A stretch of DNA of 64,000 bases from Cacajao melanocephalus (GCA_963573385.1 CAUYLG010004861.1:26942-90941); one strand, 5' to 3'; shown: positions 33,657-48,925, counted from the stretch's first letter. Notes: generated by a model not told the origin, from the sequence alone. A program made the numbers and translations.

Positions 33657-33740
33657 ATGGAGAACTATTTCTGTCTACTGGTCACTGCATTTTCAACACC
33701 TAGCTTCTGGTAGGCACTCACGGAATTGAGTTCAGCCACT
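33657..33740 (+). mobile_element. L2 fragment, right piece
   Basis: ttttcaacacctagcttctggtaggcactcacggaattga is the L2 3' terminus. Confidence 0.7.
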
Positions 33741-33834
33741 CTTCTTTCTTGTATTTCCAGAGATCAGCAAAACTACCACTGAGGGCTCCAATCTGGTTCG
33801 CTGCATGTTTTTATGCAGTCTCTCAGCTATAATG

Positions 33835-34078
33835 GTTTTATATTTTAAAAGGGTTGGGAGAAAATCCAAAGAAGAAAAATATTCTGTGACACATGAAAAT
33901 CATATGAAATTCAAATTTCGGTGTCCAGAAATACAATTTTATTGGAACCACAGCCATGCTCATTTGTTTACATAGGGCCTATGACTGCTTTCACTTCACA
34001 ATGGCAGGGTTGAGTTGTTGCCACATCTGGCCACTGAAGCTTAAAATCTTTTCCATCTGGCCTTTACCAGAAGAGACT
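33835..34078 (-). mobile_element. hAT-Charlie-type DNA transposon fragment
   Basis: attttattggaaccacagccatgctcatttgtttaca, cacaatggcagggttgagttgttgc and tctggcctttaccag match a MER1-like hAT element. Exact family uncertain. Confidence 0.7.
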
Positions 34079-34224
34079 TGCTGACCCTCTCCTCTGTATC
34101 TACGGATGTCCCTTTCATACCATTATGTTTGCACTACATCAAGACATCTATTGTGGACTTGATATTATTTTACAACTTTTTGCTTTGTTTTCAAGATTTC
34201 CTTGTGAATGCCAGAGTGACACGA

Positions 34225-34460
34225 TATTTGGTAGCAAAGCATGAGCTTCAAAGAGAGATTTGTGTGGGTCTAGATCCTGGCTTTGCTAGTTCCTAGTTGT
34301 GTGACCTTGGGGAAGTCGCTTTTCCTATCTGTCTTAATTTCTTTATCTGTAAAATAAAGATAATACCAGCAGGGCTGTTTTGTGAGTTGATGTGTTAACA
34401 AGTAGAATGCTCTTTGAACAGTACTCACATGTTGTGAATACTCTCAAATGCTAGCTATTC
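34225..34460 (+). repeat. MIR SINE, near full length
   Basis: ttctagttgtgtgaccttggggaagtcgct and tttctttatctgtaaaataaagataata. Confidence 0.85.
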
Positions 34461-34467
34461 TTCTTAC

Positions 34468-34479
34468 TGCGCATGCGCA
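34468..34479. promoter_or_regulatory. Perfect palindromic NRF1-type site
   Basis: TGCGCATGCGCA matches the NRF1 consensus exactly and is its own reverse complement, in CpG-poor surroundings. A TATA-like ctataaaagg follows at 34598-34607 on the plus strand. Regulatory use is inferred. Confidence 0.45.
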
Positions 34480-34597
34480 CGGTCACTTCTAGGGGCTACC
34501 TGTTCTGCCAGTGAGCTGGAAACTCACATCACTGCTCTTTGCCTGAAACCGGGTGGCCCAAGCTTTGGCAAGATGCAGTACTGCCACAGAGTGACCC

Positions 34598-34607
34598 TAT
34601 AAAAGGT
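34598..34607 (+). promoter_or_regulatory. TATA-like box
   Basis: CTATAAAAGG lies 120 bases downstream of the NRF1-type site, just before an antisense Alu tail that would lie inside any transcript. No downstream ORF. Confidence 0.25.
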
Positions 34608-34625
34608 GGCTTGGCATGCCCTTCA

Positions 34626-34930
34626 TTTTTTTTTTTTTTTTTTTTTTTTTGAGATGGAGTCTTGCTGTGTTGCCCAAGCTGGAGTGCAATGGCGTGATCT
34701 CACCTCACTGCAACCTCTGCCTCCTGGATTCAAGCAATTCTCCTGCCTCAACTACCTGAGTAACTGGAATTACAGGCAGGGGCCACCACACCCAGCTAAT
34801 TTTTGTATTTTTAGTAGAGATGGGGTTTTACCGTGTTGGCCAGGATGGTCTCTATCTCCTGACTTTGTGATCCGCCCTCCTCGGCCTCCCAAAGTGCTGG
34901 GATTATAGGAGTGAGCTACAGTGCCCGGCC
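34626..34930 (-). mobile_element. Alu SINE, full length
   Basis: Long T-tail; short target duplication gcccttc. Confidence 0.96.
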
Positions 34931-35434
34931 GCCCTTCCTTTTTTTTAGGTGATTGCAAATCTTTGCAATCCATCATAGCATTTTATTTCTCACCTAACTG
35001 GGAGCAGCTCGAAGGAAAGGACGTGTCTCCAAAAACACGTAGAGTATTCAACGTGGCATTTGAGGGGCATAGAAAAACCTGCATATCCCAAGGTCTCAGC
35101 TGCATCAGCCAGCCAAAGATCACAATGACGCTTAAGAGGTTTCATAAGGAAGCAAATTGCTTAAATGAGATTTGAGTCCAGAAGGATGTCCTAGCAATAA
35201 CCTCTGTATATCTCATTACACCATGAGTAAGTAACGAATGCCATTCAATAGAGTTTCAGGAAAAATGGGACAAGAGACAGGTTAGATTAGATGGAAGAAA
35301 AGCAAGCAAGGCCTGGCATGTGGGATGCTAGGGTGAGCCCTCTGGACTGTGCTAGCAGGGTGGGCTAAGCAGCCAGGAGAGGACGTGAAGGTGAAAAGAT
35401 GTCTCAGGGTGACGTGCCATCACTTAGATTATTT
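34931..35434. other. Non-repeat sequence
   Basis: Nothing recognised. Confidence 0.45.
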
Positions 35435-35436
35435 TT

Positions 35437-35734
35437 ATCTATTTATTTTTTGAGACCAAGTCTCCCTCTGTTTCCCAGGCTGGAGTGCAGTGGTGCAATA
35501 TGAGCTCACTGCAACCTCTGCCTCCTGGGCTCAAGCGATTCTCCTGCCTCAGCACTCTGGAGCAGCTGGGATTATAGGTGCGCACCACCATGCCCGGCTA
35601 ATTTTTGTACTTTTAGTAGAGACGGGGTTTCACCATGTTGACCAGGCTGGTCTCGAACACCTGACCTCAGGTGATCTGCCTGCGTCAGCTTCCCAAAATG
35701 CTGGGATTACAGGTGTGAGCCACTGTACCTGGCC
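35437..35734 (-). mobile_element. Alu SINE, full length
   Basis: Antisense; first of two consecutive antisense Alus 27 bases apart. Confidence 0.96.
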
Positions 35735-35761
35735 AGATAATTTTCAGAATTAGAGATTAAT

Positions 35762-36064
35762 CTTTTTTTTTTTTTTTGAGACTGAGTCTCACTCTGTTCC
35801 CCAGGCTAGAGTGTAATGGCGTGATCTCAGCTCACTGCAACCTCCGCCCTCCGCTACCTGGGTTCAAGTGATTCTTCTGCCTCAGCCTCCTGAGTAGCTG
35901 GGATTATAGGCACCTGCCACCACACCTGGCTAATTTTGTATTTTTAGTAGAGATGGGGTTTCACCATATTGGTCAGGCTGGTCTTGAACTCCCGACCTCA
36001 GGTGATCTGCCTGCCTTGGCCTCCCAAAGTGCTGGGATTACAGGCATGAGCCACTGCACCCAGC
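35762..36064 (-). mobile_element. Alu SINE, full length
   Basis: Near-exact duplication agattaatctt / agatgaatctt on the two sides. Confidence 0.96.
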
Positions 36065-36129
36065 CTGAGATGAATCTTAAAAATCAAAATTTCCCCAGTG
36101 TCCCAGGCACACTCAAAGCAAAATTAAAT

Positions 36130-36484
36130 AGAGGTTCAGCATCCCTAGTCTGAAAATCTGATATCTGAAATGCTCCAAAACCCAAAACTTTTTGAGAGTT
36201 GATGTGACACCATCGGTGGAAAATTCCACACCTGACCTCATACGATGGATTGCAGTCTAACAGCAGTCAAAGCTTTGTTTCTTGGACAAAATTATTTAAA
36301 ATAGTGTATAAAATTATCTCCAGGCTAAGGTGTATATGAAATATAAATGAATTTCATGTTCAGACTTGGGTCCCATCCGCAAGACATCTCATTATATATA
36401 TGCAAATATTCCAAACTCGAAAAATTTTGAAATTTAGAATACTTCTGGTAGCAAGCATTTTGGATATGGGATACTCAATCTGTA
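36130..36484 (-). mobile_element. MER2-type (Tigger family) DNA transposon, near complete
   Basis: Begins aggttcagcatcccta and ends gggatactcaatctgta, i.e. matching terminal inverted repeats. The interior reads cacacctgacctcatacgat and gacttgggtcccatccgcaaga, as in MER2. Length fits the family (about 345). Confidence 0.85.
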
Positions 36485-38355
<1,871 letters not shown>

Positions 38356-38359
38356 AAAC

Positions 38360-38588
38360 AGTTTTTAAAATGATGTAAATAACACATAACATAAAATTTA
38401 CCATCTGAACCATCTTCAAGTGTGCAATAGAATAGAGTTAACTATATTGCATGTTGTTGTTTGACAGATATCTAGAACTTTCTCACCTTTGCATAATTGA
38501 AACTCCATACTCATCAAAGAACAACTCCCCATTTGCTGTCCCCTCAACTCCTGGCAACCATATTCTGCTTTTTGTTTTCATGAGTTTA
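38360..38588 (-). mobile_element. L1M 3' relic, left piece
   Basis: cataacataaaatttaccat, catactcatcaaagaacaactccccatt and ctcctggcaaccatattctgc. Split by the Alu. Confidence 0.8.
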
Positions 38589-38868
38589 TTTATTTAGAGA
38601 CAGAGTTTCGCTCTTGTCACCCAGGCTGGAGTGCAGTGGTGCCATCTTGGCTCACTGCAACCTCCAACCCCTGGGTTCAAGCGATTCTCCTGCCTCAGAC
38701 CCCGCTAGTAGCTGGGATTACAGGTGCCCAGCTAATTTTTGTATTTTTAGTAGAGATGGGGTTTTGCCACATTGGCCAGGCTGGTCTCGAACTCCTGACC
38801 TCTGGTGATCCACCTGCCTCGGCCTCCCAAAGGGCTGGGATTACAGGCATGAGATACCTCACCTGGCT
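38589..38868 (-). mobile_element. Alu SINE inserted in L1M
   Basis: Antisense; small deletion around the mid linker. Confidence 0.94.
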
Positions 38869-38960
38869 CAAGTTTGATTACTTTAAATACCCCACATTCG
38901 TGAAATCATGCAATAGTTTTCTTTTTGTGACTGGCTAATTTCACTTAGCATAATGTTTGC
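38869..38960 (-). mobile_element. L1M 3' relic, right piece
   Basis: cgtgaaatcatgcaatagtttt ... gactggctaatttcacttagcataatg. Confidence 0.8.
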
Positions 38961-39134
38961 TAAGCATCTGTGGCACGCACTGTTCTACCCAACAAACATG
39001 AGCTGAGGACCTAGTGCTGGCTAACATTGCCAGGAATAGCTGTTATACTAGAAAAATCTACTTGTAAAATGGTAAAAATAGCAGTATGGGTTTGTAGAGG
39101 GTTTTCACACATACTGTGTCATCATCATTTAAGA

Positions 39135-39335
39135 CAGGGTTTCTCACCCTTGGCATTATCGATATTTTAAACTAGATAATTGGCTGTGGTGGGGGCTGTC
39201 CTGTTCATTGCTGGGCGTTTAGCCGCATACTGGCGTCTACCTGCTAGGTGCCAGTAGAATCTTTTCCCTCCAGCTGTGACAACCAAAAATGTCTCCAGGC
39301 ATGGCTAAATGTCCCCTATGGGGCAACCTTCCAAT
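39135..39335 (-). mobile_element. MER20 (hAT-Charlie) element
   Basis: gggtttctcacccttggcattat, ggggctgtcctgttcattg, gtgacaaccaaaaatgtctcc and ctaaatgtcccctatggggcaa. Near full length, antisense by the consensus I recall. Confidence 0.88.
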
Positions 39336-39417
39336 AAGGTGGACCAATAAGCTACCTTCCAAAAGAAGTAAAATGCAGCTAACATAACTTTATGAGGTTT
39401 GTATAATGACTTGTAAT

Positions 39418-39603
39418 AGCAGGGCATGGTGACATGCACCTGTAGTTATCAGCTACTTGGGAGGCTGAGGTGGGAGGATTCCTGGAGCCCCAGATTGAAG
39501 GCTGCAGTGCATTGCGATCCAGCCTGTGAATAGCGACTGTACTTCAGTCTTGGCAACATAGTCAGATCTCTCTAAAAAGCAAAACAAACGAACAAACAAA
39601 AAC
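39418..39603 (+). mobile_element. Alu right-monomer (FRAM-like), old
   Basis: Single sense arm with a CAAA-type tail. Confidence 0.75.
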
Positions 39604-39647
39604 AGTGTATGAAGCTACCTGGCACATTACAGGCACTTAATAAATAA

Positions 39648-39937
<290 letters not shown>

Positions 39938-40045
39938 ATTGTCATTATTTAATAACATCATATAAAATATGTGAAATTGCGTAGCTGTATATTAAGTATA
40001 ACCCATTCATGGGACACTGAACAACAGAAGTTCACTGGATAGGAT

Positions 40046-40338
<293 letters not shown>

Positions 40339-40347
40339 GATAGGAAT

Positions 40348-40500
40348 ATTTTCATTTGAAATCTGGCTCTACCTCGAATTAGATGTGTGCTGTTGGCAAA
40401 AATCACTGAATCTCTTTGGGTCTCAGTTCTACCAACTGTCAAGGGAGATTAAATAAACTTGCCGTGTGTACTTTATAAGGTTATAATGATATTAAACTTA
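40348..40500 (+). repeat. MIR SINE fragment
   Basis: gaaatctggctctacctcgaattagatgtgtg ... tcagttctaccaactgtcaa. Confidence 0.7.
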
Positions 40501-40559
40501 TATGATAAAAGGAAGGTACTTTGAAAGTATAAACTTGTTCCACATGCAAGCCATTGGTA

Positions 40560-40850
40560 TGATGTAAATTTTCTGTAACAACTTTATTGAGACTTAATTC
40601 ATATACCATACAATTCTCCCATTTGAAATGTACAGTGCAGTGGTTTTTAGTATATTCACACAAGGTTATGCAACCATTATCTCCATCTAATTCCACAATA
40701 TATGTTATTATCCCAAAAGAAACCATCTAACTATTACATCACTGTCTCAACTCCCTGGGTCCCTGAGAGCTGCTAATTTATCTTCTGATTCTAAAGTTTT
40801 TCCTGTTCTGAACATTTCACAACTAGAATATGGTATAAATTTTACTAGTT
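40560..40850 (-). mobile_element. L1M 3' relic
   Basis: aacaactttattgagacttaattcatatacc, gcagtggtttttagtatattcac, aaaagaaaccatctaac. Confidence 0.8.
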
Positions 40851-41123
40851 CCCTTCACAGTATTATAACAGTTTAAGCTGTCTCACATCCTTTTTGGAAG
40901 AGGGGAGGTGTGTTTGTTTTATGAGAGTAAGCAATAGTGTGTTCTTTTTGTTAATAATTTTTTTTTCAATTCAGTCTCCATAGAGACTGTCAAAAATTGC
41001 CAATGACTATATTTCAAGTTGTCATGGTGGGGTATTGGGAAAAGTTTTCAATTAGCAATAATTGCACCTTGGATAAACCTCATTGGTTACGATACTGTGC
41101 AAAGCTGTCAATAATATTTTTTA

Positions 41124-41417
41124 ACAATTTTTTTTTGAGACAGAGTCTCCCTCTGTCACCTAGGCTGGAGTGCAATGGTATGATCTCAGCTCACTATAAC
41201 CTCTCCCTCCAGTGTCAGATAATTCTCCTGCCTCAGCATCCCGAGTAATTGGTATTACTGGCATCTACCACCACGCCAGGCTAATTTTTGTAGTTTTAGT
41301 AGACACGGGGTTTCACCATGTTGTTCAGGCTGGTCTCGAACTCCTGACCTCAGGTGATCTCCCTGCCTCGGCCTCTCAAAGTGCTGGGATTACAGGCATG
41401 AGCCACTTTGCCCAGCT
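41124..41417 (-). mobile_element. Alu SINE, full length
   Basis: Antisense Alu. Confidence 0.95.
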
Positions 41418-41866
41418 GTATTTTATTAACATTTTATCACAGAAATAGCTCAGGAATAGATAAGTGTTCTAAAATTATTGCCATGTTGCTCATTGAATGT
41501 CAAACCACCTCTGTGACTGATGCCCATGTAGAAAAGATTTGTGAAATAGTGTTGTGAAGCACCCTCATATTTCCGCCAGCAGTAAGGATTTTCCTTTGTT
41601 CTTTGATGTTCATATTTGCTTTATTTCTAAGTCCCATAGGGGGCCCGTTTATTCTCAGCTAGTTTGCTCAAGAAAGGAAGGCTTGTGAAATGCTCTATAA
41701 ACAGGTTTGGCCAATCAAATGTTTGGCATGGCATTGTCAGGAAGCTTGCCTCTCACCAGAAGGAGAACATCTGGGAGGTGTCACTGCACCAGACGGTTGC
41801 TGGGTGGAGGTCTGGCAGCTCCAATGGAATACAGGAAAGTGGTTTGAAATGGACCATTGCGATCCC
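41418..41866. other. Non-repeat sequence
   Basis: No feature supported. Confidence 0.4.
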
Positions 41867-41995
41867 ATTTTTTTTTTTTTGTAAAGTCTCACCATCTTGT
41901 CCAGGATGGTTTTGTACTCCTGGGCTCAAGCAATCCTTCCACTTCGGCCTCCCAAAGTGCTGGGATTACAAGTGTGGGCCACCATGTCTAGCCCC
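41867..41995 (-). mobile_element. Alu left-monomer
   Basis: Antisense single arm with T-tail. Confidence 0.88.
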
Positions 41996-42092
41996 TAATT
42001 TTTAATATTTATTCATGCTGTACTTAAGAAATGCCTTTACTATACCAAGGACTGAGGTAGATGTGCTAAGCACTTGGGATACATGGGTGAGA

Positions 42093-42352
42093 GCCAGTGG
42101 AGTGCAGTGATGTGAGCTCAGGTCACTGCAACCTCCGCCTCCCGGGTTCAAGCCATTCTCCTGCCTCAGCCTCTTTAGTGGGTGGGACTATAGGTGTCTG
42201 CCACCATGCCTGGCTAATTTTTACATTTTTAGTAGAGATGGGATTTCACCATGTTGGCCAGGCTGGTCTCAAACTCCAGACCTCAGGTGATCCACCTACC
42301 TCGGCCTCCCAAAGTGCTGAGATTACAGGTGTGAGCCATCATGCCTAGTCCA
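42093..42352 (-). mobile_element. Alu lacking its 3' tail
   Basis: Starts inside the right arm (ggagtgcagtgatgtgagctc) with no T-tract; the 3' end was lost by deletion or recombination. Confidence 0.93.
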
Positions 42353-43163
<811 letters not shown>

Positions 43164-43599
43164 CCCACTATCCTTTTTTCTACGTATTCTTTCCAGATCC
43201 AGGAAAGGGTCTGGGGGAGGGAAGCAGTCATTTCCGGCCTTTTCTTGCCTTCTGACCTCCTGGCCACTGAAGCACACTGGCCAATTCCACATTTAATAAC
43301 CTTCAGAGACAGATGTTTGTAAAGTGGAACCCTGGCTTGATTAATTCAAACTGTGCCTAAAACCAATGTTTATTTTGTTTTATTGCCTTATATTTGAAGT
43401 TTAAATGTCTACTGGTTATTGATCAACTTTTATTATGGATTTACCGGCACAAAAAGGTGATTTAAAAAATGCTAATCTCTCCCACCTTGAAGGTTGACAA
43501 TTTAAACTAGCTCAGTAAAAGATCTGAGAAGTCATGCAGTAAATAAACTTGCTTGGCTTTATTTCACCCAGTGTTTACCAAACTAATTTTTTCAGCTAA
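43164..43599. other. Non-repeat sequence
   Basis: Nothing recognised. Confidence 0.4.
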
Positions 43600-43897
<298 letters not shown>

Positions 43898-44848
43898 AAG
43901 GGACAAATTTTTATAACAATTAGAAAATAAAGATACAATAACAGCAACAAGGAGAATCCAATAATGGTGAATTTGAACTTCAGAAGAGAGTGTGGTAGGA
44001 GAGCCTAACACGGGAGTGAAAAAGCAGAAGCAAGCTCAGCTATGCAGGACACTGAATCAGCAAAAGCAAGGCCATGGATGAAGGTTTACAATTCTCAGTA
44101 GCCTTCTTCTTTCATGCTACTGGGATGTTTAAGTTCAGAATCAAGGAACATTCTAGTGTATACATTATCAGGAATAATTCAAATAAGTTATTAAACCAAA
44201 ATGAAAGCTTAATTAGATAGCAATTCAGCAATTAGGACACACATTTAATCGTTATTATAGCCAGCAGTTTGCAAATACAAGACATCACATGGCATGGGAC
44301 AGTGAACTCTGAAAGAGGGGAAACTAATGATGTGAGCCCTGCGATTGCCCAGCCTACCGAGTACAGAGTTATTCTGCTACAGACAGGCAGGGGAGTCCAG
44401 GAGGAGCCTAACCATTTCCTTGAATGGAGCAGAGAGATTTGAGAGTTTGAGGTCAAGACGGCTGAGGTTCCTAGGGCGGAGTTACTGCAAAGGAGATAGT
44501 CCAGAGAAGAGAACTTCAGACAAGTGCAAGAAGGTCTTCCTCAGGCCTTTAGCTAAGGACTGATCAGGAAATATGTAAAGAAACTACCCAATGCCAAGGA
44601 AAGAAGGACCCAAGAGATTAAAGAAACAGCAAAGCTTACATGGGGCTAGCAACTGTTTGTGTTTCTTCCAGATGGAATAGAAAAACTTTGTATTTCAAAG
44701 TCATTAGGTAGTACACTCAGAAGGGGATTGCCTCAGTGCAGTCAAATTAGATGAAGAGCTGCCACAAAACCAGGAAGGATATAGAAGGTTGACCTATTTG
44801 ACATAGAAAGAGCCCTTCAGCCAGCAATATGGGAATACACATTCTTGG
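43898..44848. other. Non-repeat sequence
   Basis: 950 bases, no repeat or exon recognised. Confidence 0.45.
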
Positions 44849-45146
<298 letters not shown>

Positions 45147-45256
45147 ATACACATTATTTTCATGTACACAAACAATATTTACCAAATAGATCATCTTCTG
45201 GGCCATAAAGCAAGTTTTGATAAATACACCAGGATTAAAGTCCTATAAGGAACATT
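45147..45256 (+). mobile_element. L1M ORF2 relic, piece 1
   Basis: atagatcatcttctgggccataaagcaagttttgataaat is ORF2 sense sequence. Broken by the LTR-derived insert. Confidence 0.85.
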
Positions 45257-45417
45257 GCTTCACATGTGCTCACTTCCCCTCTGACCTTCTCTGCTATGTT
45301 TTAACGCAGCACAAAAAGCCCTTACCAGCAGCCAAGCAGATGCCAGTGCCATGTTCTTGTACAGCCTGCAGAACCGTGAGCCAAATAAATAACTTTTAAA
45401 AAATATTTTTAAAAGAA
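45257..45417 (+). mobile_element. MaLR-type LTR 3' part inserted in L1
   Basis: cagcagccaagcagatgccagtgccat, ttcttgtacagcctgcagaaccgtgagccaaataaa is the LTR R-region/polyadenylation end of the MST/THE class, followed by an A/T-rich tail. Confidence 0.7.
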
Positions 45418-45664
45418 TGTTCTCTGATCACATGGAATTAAGTTGGAAATTGATAACAGGAAGATATCTGGAAAATTCCCAAATATTTGGAATTTCAGAC
45501 CATAATTCTAAATAATTCATAGTCCAAAAGAGACATTAAAAGGGAACTTATAAAGGACTTTGTGATTAATGAAAATAAAAATATGATGTATCAAAATTTG
45601 CGGGATTCTGCTAATGCAGTGCACAGAGAGAAATTTACAGCATAAAATACCTACATTAAAAAGA
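45418..45664 (+). mobile_element. L1M ORF2 relic, piece 2
   Basis: Resumes exactly where piece 1 stops: ttctctgatcacatggaatta, atttgcgggattctgctaatgcagtg, gagaaatttacagc. Confidence 0.88.
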
Positions 45665-45668
45665 AGAG

Positions 45669-45949
<281 letters not shown>

Positions 45950-45955
<6 letters not shown>

Positions 45956-46037
45956 AAAAAGAAAAAGAAGAAGAAGGAAGAAAGGGAGGAGAGGGAGGAG
46001 AGGGAGGAAGAGGAGGAAGAGGAGGAAGAGGAGGAGT
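45950..46037 (+). repeat. (GGA)n/(GAA)n purine tract
   Basis: Polypurine Alu-tail microsatellite, about 80 bases. Gives a spurious poly-Ser start to a minus ORF. Confidence 0.93.
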
Positions 46038-46660
46038 CTTTAATCAATGACTTCAGCTTCCACTCTAGAAAAATAAAGAAAGAGGCTATGTTAAATCCAA
46101 AACGTGCAGAATGAAAAAAATACTAAAGATAGGAACAAAAATAAATAAAACAGAAAGCAGGAAAAATTTATAAAAATGAAGGGAGAAGCATGGTCTTTTT
46201 TTTTAAGGTTTAAATTTTTTTTCTTCAACTTTTAAGTTCTGGGGTATACGTGCAGGATGTGCAGGTTTGTTTACGTAGGTAAACGTGGGAAGCATGTTCT
46301 TAAAAATGAAAACCATAAAGCTGCTGATTTTTCAAATAATGAGCAAAAGATTTGAACAATTTATTAAAGACATACAGAAGGTAAATAAATACATGAGAAG
46401 ATATTCTAATCATTATTCATTGCAAGTTAGTGCTAATTAAAATCACAAGGAAATATCATTATAATCCCACTAAAATAGCTAAAATTAAAGAGATTGGCCA
46501 TACCATGTGTTGGTGAGATGTGAATCAACTGGAAATTTCCTATCCTGGTGGTAATGTAAAATCACACAAACAGTTTAGACAATAGGTCATTAGTTTCCTA
46601 AACTCTTAAATATACAGCTGTCATAAAGCCTATCCATCCCGTTCCCAGAACAATTGCTTC
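46038..46660 (+). mobile_element. L1M ORF2 relic, pieces 3 and 4
   Basis: 46038-46197 (atcaatgacttcagcttccactctagaaaaata) continues ORF2. 46335-46650 (gagcaaaagatttgaac, cccactaaaatagctaaaa) is from much further 3', so an internal part is missing. A 91-base L1 insert lies at 46198-46288. Confidence 0.8.
46198..46288 (-). mobile_element. 91-base L1 3' end inserted in L1 ORF2
   Basis: T-rich start then acttttaagttctggggtatacgtgcagg. Duplication gaagcatggtctt (46185-46197) / gaagcatgttctt (46289-46301). Extremely 5'-truncated. Confidence 0.88.
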
Positions 46661-46789
46661 TCATTATTAGAGGTAGTTATTCTATAAAGTTGCCTCGAAC
46701 TCTGAATTAGCTAATCCTGAAACATTGCTCCTAGAGGATATATAATCTCACATGGACTATAATCTTAAATCTCCAAAACAACTCATCCT

Positions 46790-46891
46790 GATTGATTCTC
46801 TTTTCTTTATTTTGTAAAAGAGAAAACTGTGTTCCAAAGTGTTAAGTGTCTTGCCTGAGGTTGCCCAACTAGGGGGTGTTTTCTGCTACTG
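46790..46891 (-). repeat. MIR SINE fragment
   Basis: tgtaaaagagaaaactgtgttcc ... tgtcttgcctgaggttgcccaacta. Confidence 0.55.
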
Positions 46892-46922
46892 ATTTCCAAC
46901 TTAATTCCATGTGATCAGAGAA
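46892..46922 (-). repeat. 31-base inverted copy of 45420-45450
   Basis: Reverse complement matches 31 of 31 bases. Two differences from the usual L1 sequence are shared by both copies, so this is a copy of that locus rather than another L1. Confidence 0.85.
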
Positions 46923-46924
46923 TA

Positions 46925-47185
46925 TTATTACTATTACTTTTCTCTATTTATTGTTTAGGTTCTGGGTACATGTACAGATCATGCAGGAGTGTTGCATAGG
47001 TACATACCTGTCAATGTGGTTTGCTGCCTCCCTAACCCCGTCACCTATATCTGGCATTTCTCCCCATGTTATCCCTCCCCAACCTCCCCAGCCCCTGCTG
47101 TCCCTCCCCTAGCCCCCACCACAAACAGACCCCAGTGTGTGATGCTCCCCTTCCTGTGTCCACTTGTTCTCATTGTTTAACACCC
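46925..47185 (-). mobile_element. L1P 3' fragment
   Basis: ttaggttctgggtacatgtac, gcataggtacatacctg, aatgtggtttgctgcct, C-rich UTR (cctccccagcccctg), ccacttgttctcattgttt. Confidence 0.85.
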
Positions 47186-47390
47186 ATCAAGTGATTCTCC
47201 TGCCTCTGCCTCCCGGGTTGCTGAGATTACCGGCGCCTGCCACCATGCCTGGCTAAATTTTTGTATTTTTAGTAGAGATGGGTTTTCACCATGTTGGCTA
47301 GGCTGGTCTCAAACTCCTGACCTCAGGTGATCCCTCTGCCTCGGCCTCCAAAAGTGCAGGGATTACGGGCGTGAGCCACTGCGCCCGGCC
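47186..47390 (-). mobile_element. Alu lacking its 3' part, abutting L1
   Basis: Begins tcaagtgattctcctgcc without tail; direct L1/Alu junction, probably a deletion. Confidence 0.92.
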
Positions 47391-47629
47391 CCGTCTCTGT
47401 TTTCTAGTCATCTCCGTGTATGAGCTGAAACAAGAACGCAGTGTCAGCTTGTTCAACCTTCGCTGGGAATGTGAAAGCCTAGCAACTTAAATTTCTGGCA
47501 GCTCTGCATATATGGGCAAGTGATCATGAATAATACTTACAAGGTTAATACCTTTGGGGTTACACAAACATTTTAATGAGTAGGTGAATTTAAAACACAT
47601 AATCTACAAATAAGGATCAACTATATTTA
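47391..47629. other. Unrecognised sequence
   Basis: No feature. Confidence 0.4.
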
Positions 47630-48135
47630 CTCAAGGGAATTCAAAGCATGTGTTCATATATACTCTCGTGTACAGCTATTCATGACATCTTTATAATTTA
47701 AAAAAAGTGGAAGTAATACCAATGTCTATCAATAGGTGAATGGATTAAAAAAAGTATGATATAGTCAGACAATGGAATAATTCCTAGTAATACGAAGAAT
47801 GGACTATCAATACATCCAACAACATGGATAAACCTGAAAATATTTATACTGAAAGAAGCCATACCAGAAAACAACGTTTCTGCTATAAGATTTCATTAAT
47901 ATAGAGATCTAGAAAAATGCAAACTAAAAATGTAAACTTCCTATAGTGACAGAATGCCAGATAGTGGTTTTCTGGAAGGAAGACATCTCAAAGGGACCTG
48001 GGGAAAACTTCTGGGGCTGATGAATACGTTCAGTGTTTTACTGAAGTGATGATTTAATAGATATTTTAATATGTTAAAACTCATCAATCATACATGTATG
48101 TGAAGTTTATTGTATCTCAATTATATCTCAGTGTT
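47630..48135 (+). mobile_element. L1M 3' relic
   Basis: caatgtctatcaataggtgaatgga, caacatggataaacctgaaaa, ctgaaagaagccatacc, then a 3' UTR with ttattgtatctcaattatat. Confidence 0.82.
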
Positions 48136-48209
48136 GCTGCGTTGGGTGGAATATGGGAGAAAAAATTAAATTGGTATAGTAATCTATATCCATTAAATTC
48201 TATAGAATG

Positions 48210-48670
<461 letters not shown>

Positions 48671-48679
48671 CTATGAAAT

Positions 48680-48925
48680 ATTTGCAAACACTTGTAACAC
48701 ACAATGTGCCATGCACTGTTCTGTGCTCTTTACATACAATAAATCAGACTCACAGCAACCCCATGAGAGAGATACTATTATTATCCTTCTTTTACCCAAG
48801 AAAAATATGAGGCACTGAGAGGTTAATTAACCCTCCCAAGGTCACACAGGCTCAAAGCAGGAGAACTCAGTCTCAAAAGCAGGCAGTTTGGTGCCAGAAT
48901 CCACGCTGTTAGCAGCGAGGGTCCA
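48680..48925 (-). repeat. MIR SINE, near full length
   Basis: aatgtgccatgcactgttctgtgctctttacata, tgaggcactgagaggttaatt, gtgccagaatccacgctgtt. Confidence 0.88.

Noticed and set aside
34078..34296. 72-codon plus ORF overlapping MIR
   Set aside because: Coincides with a hAT/MIR junction; no protein resemblance.
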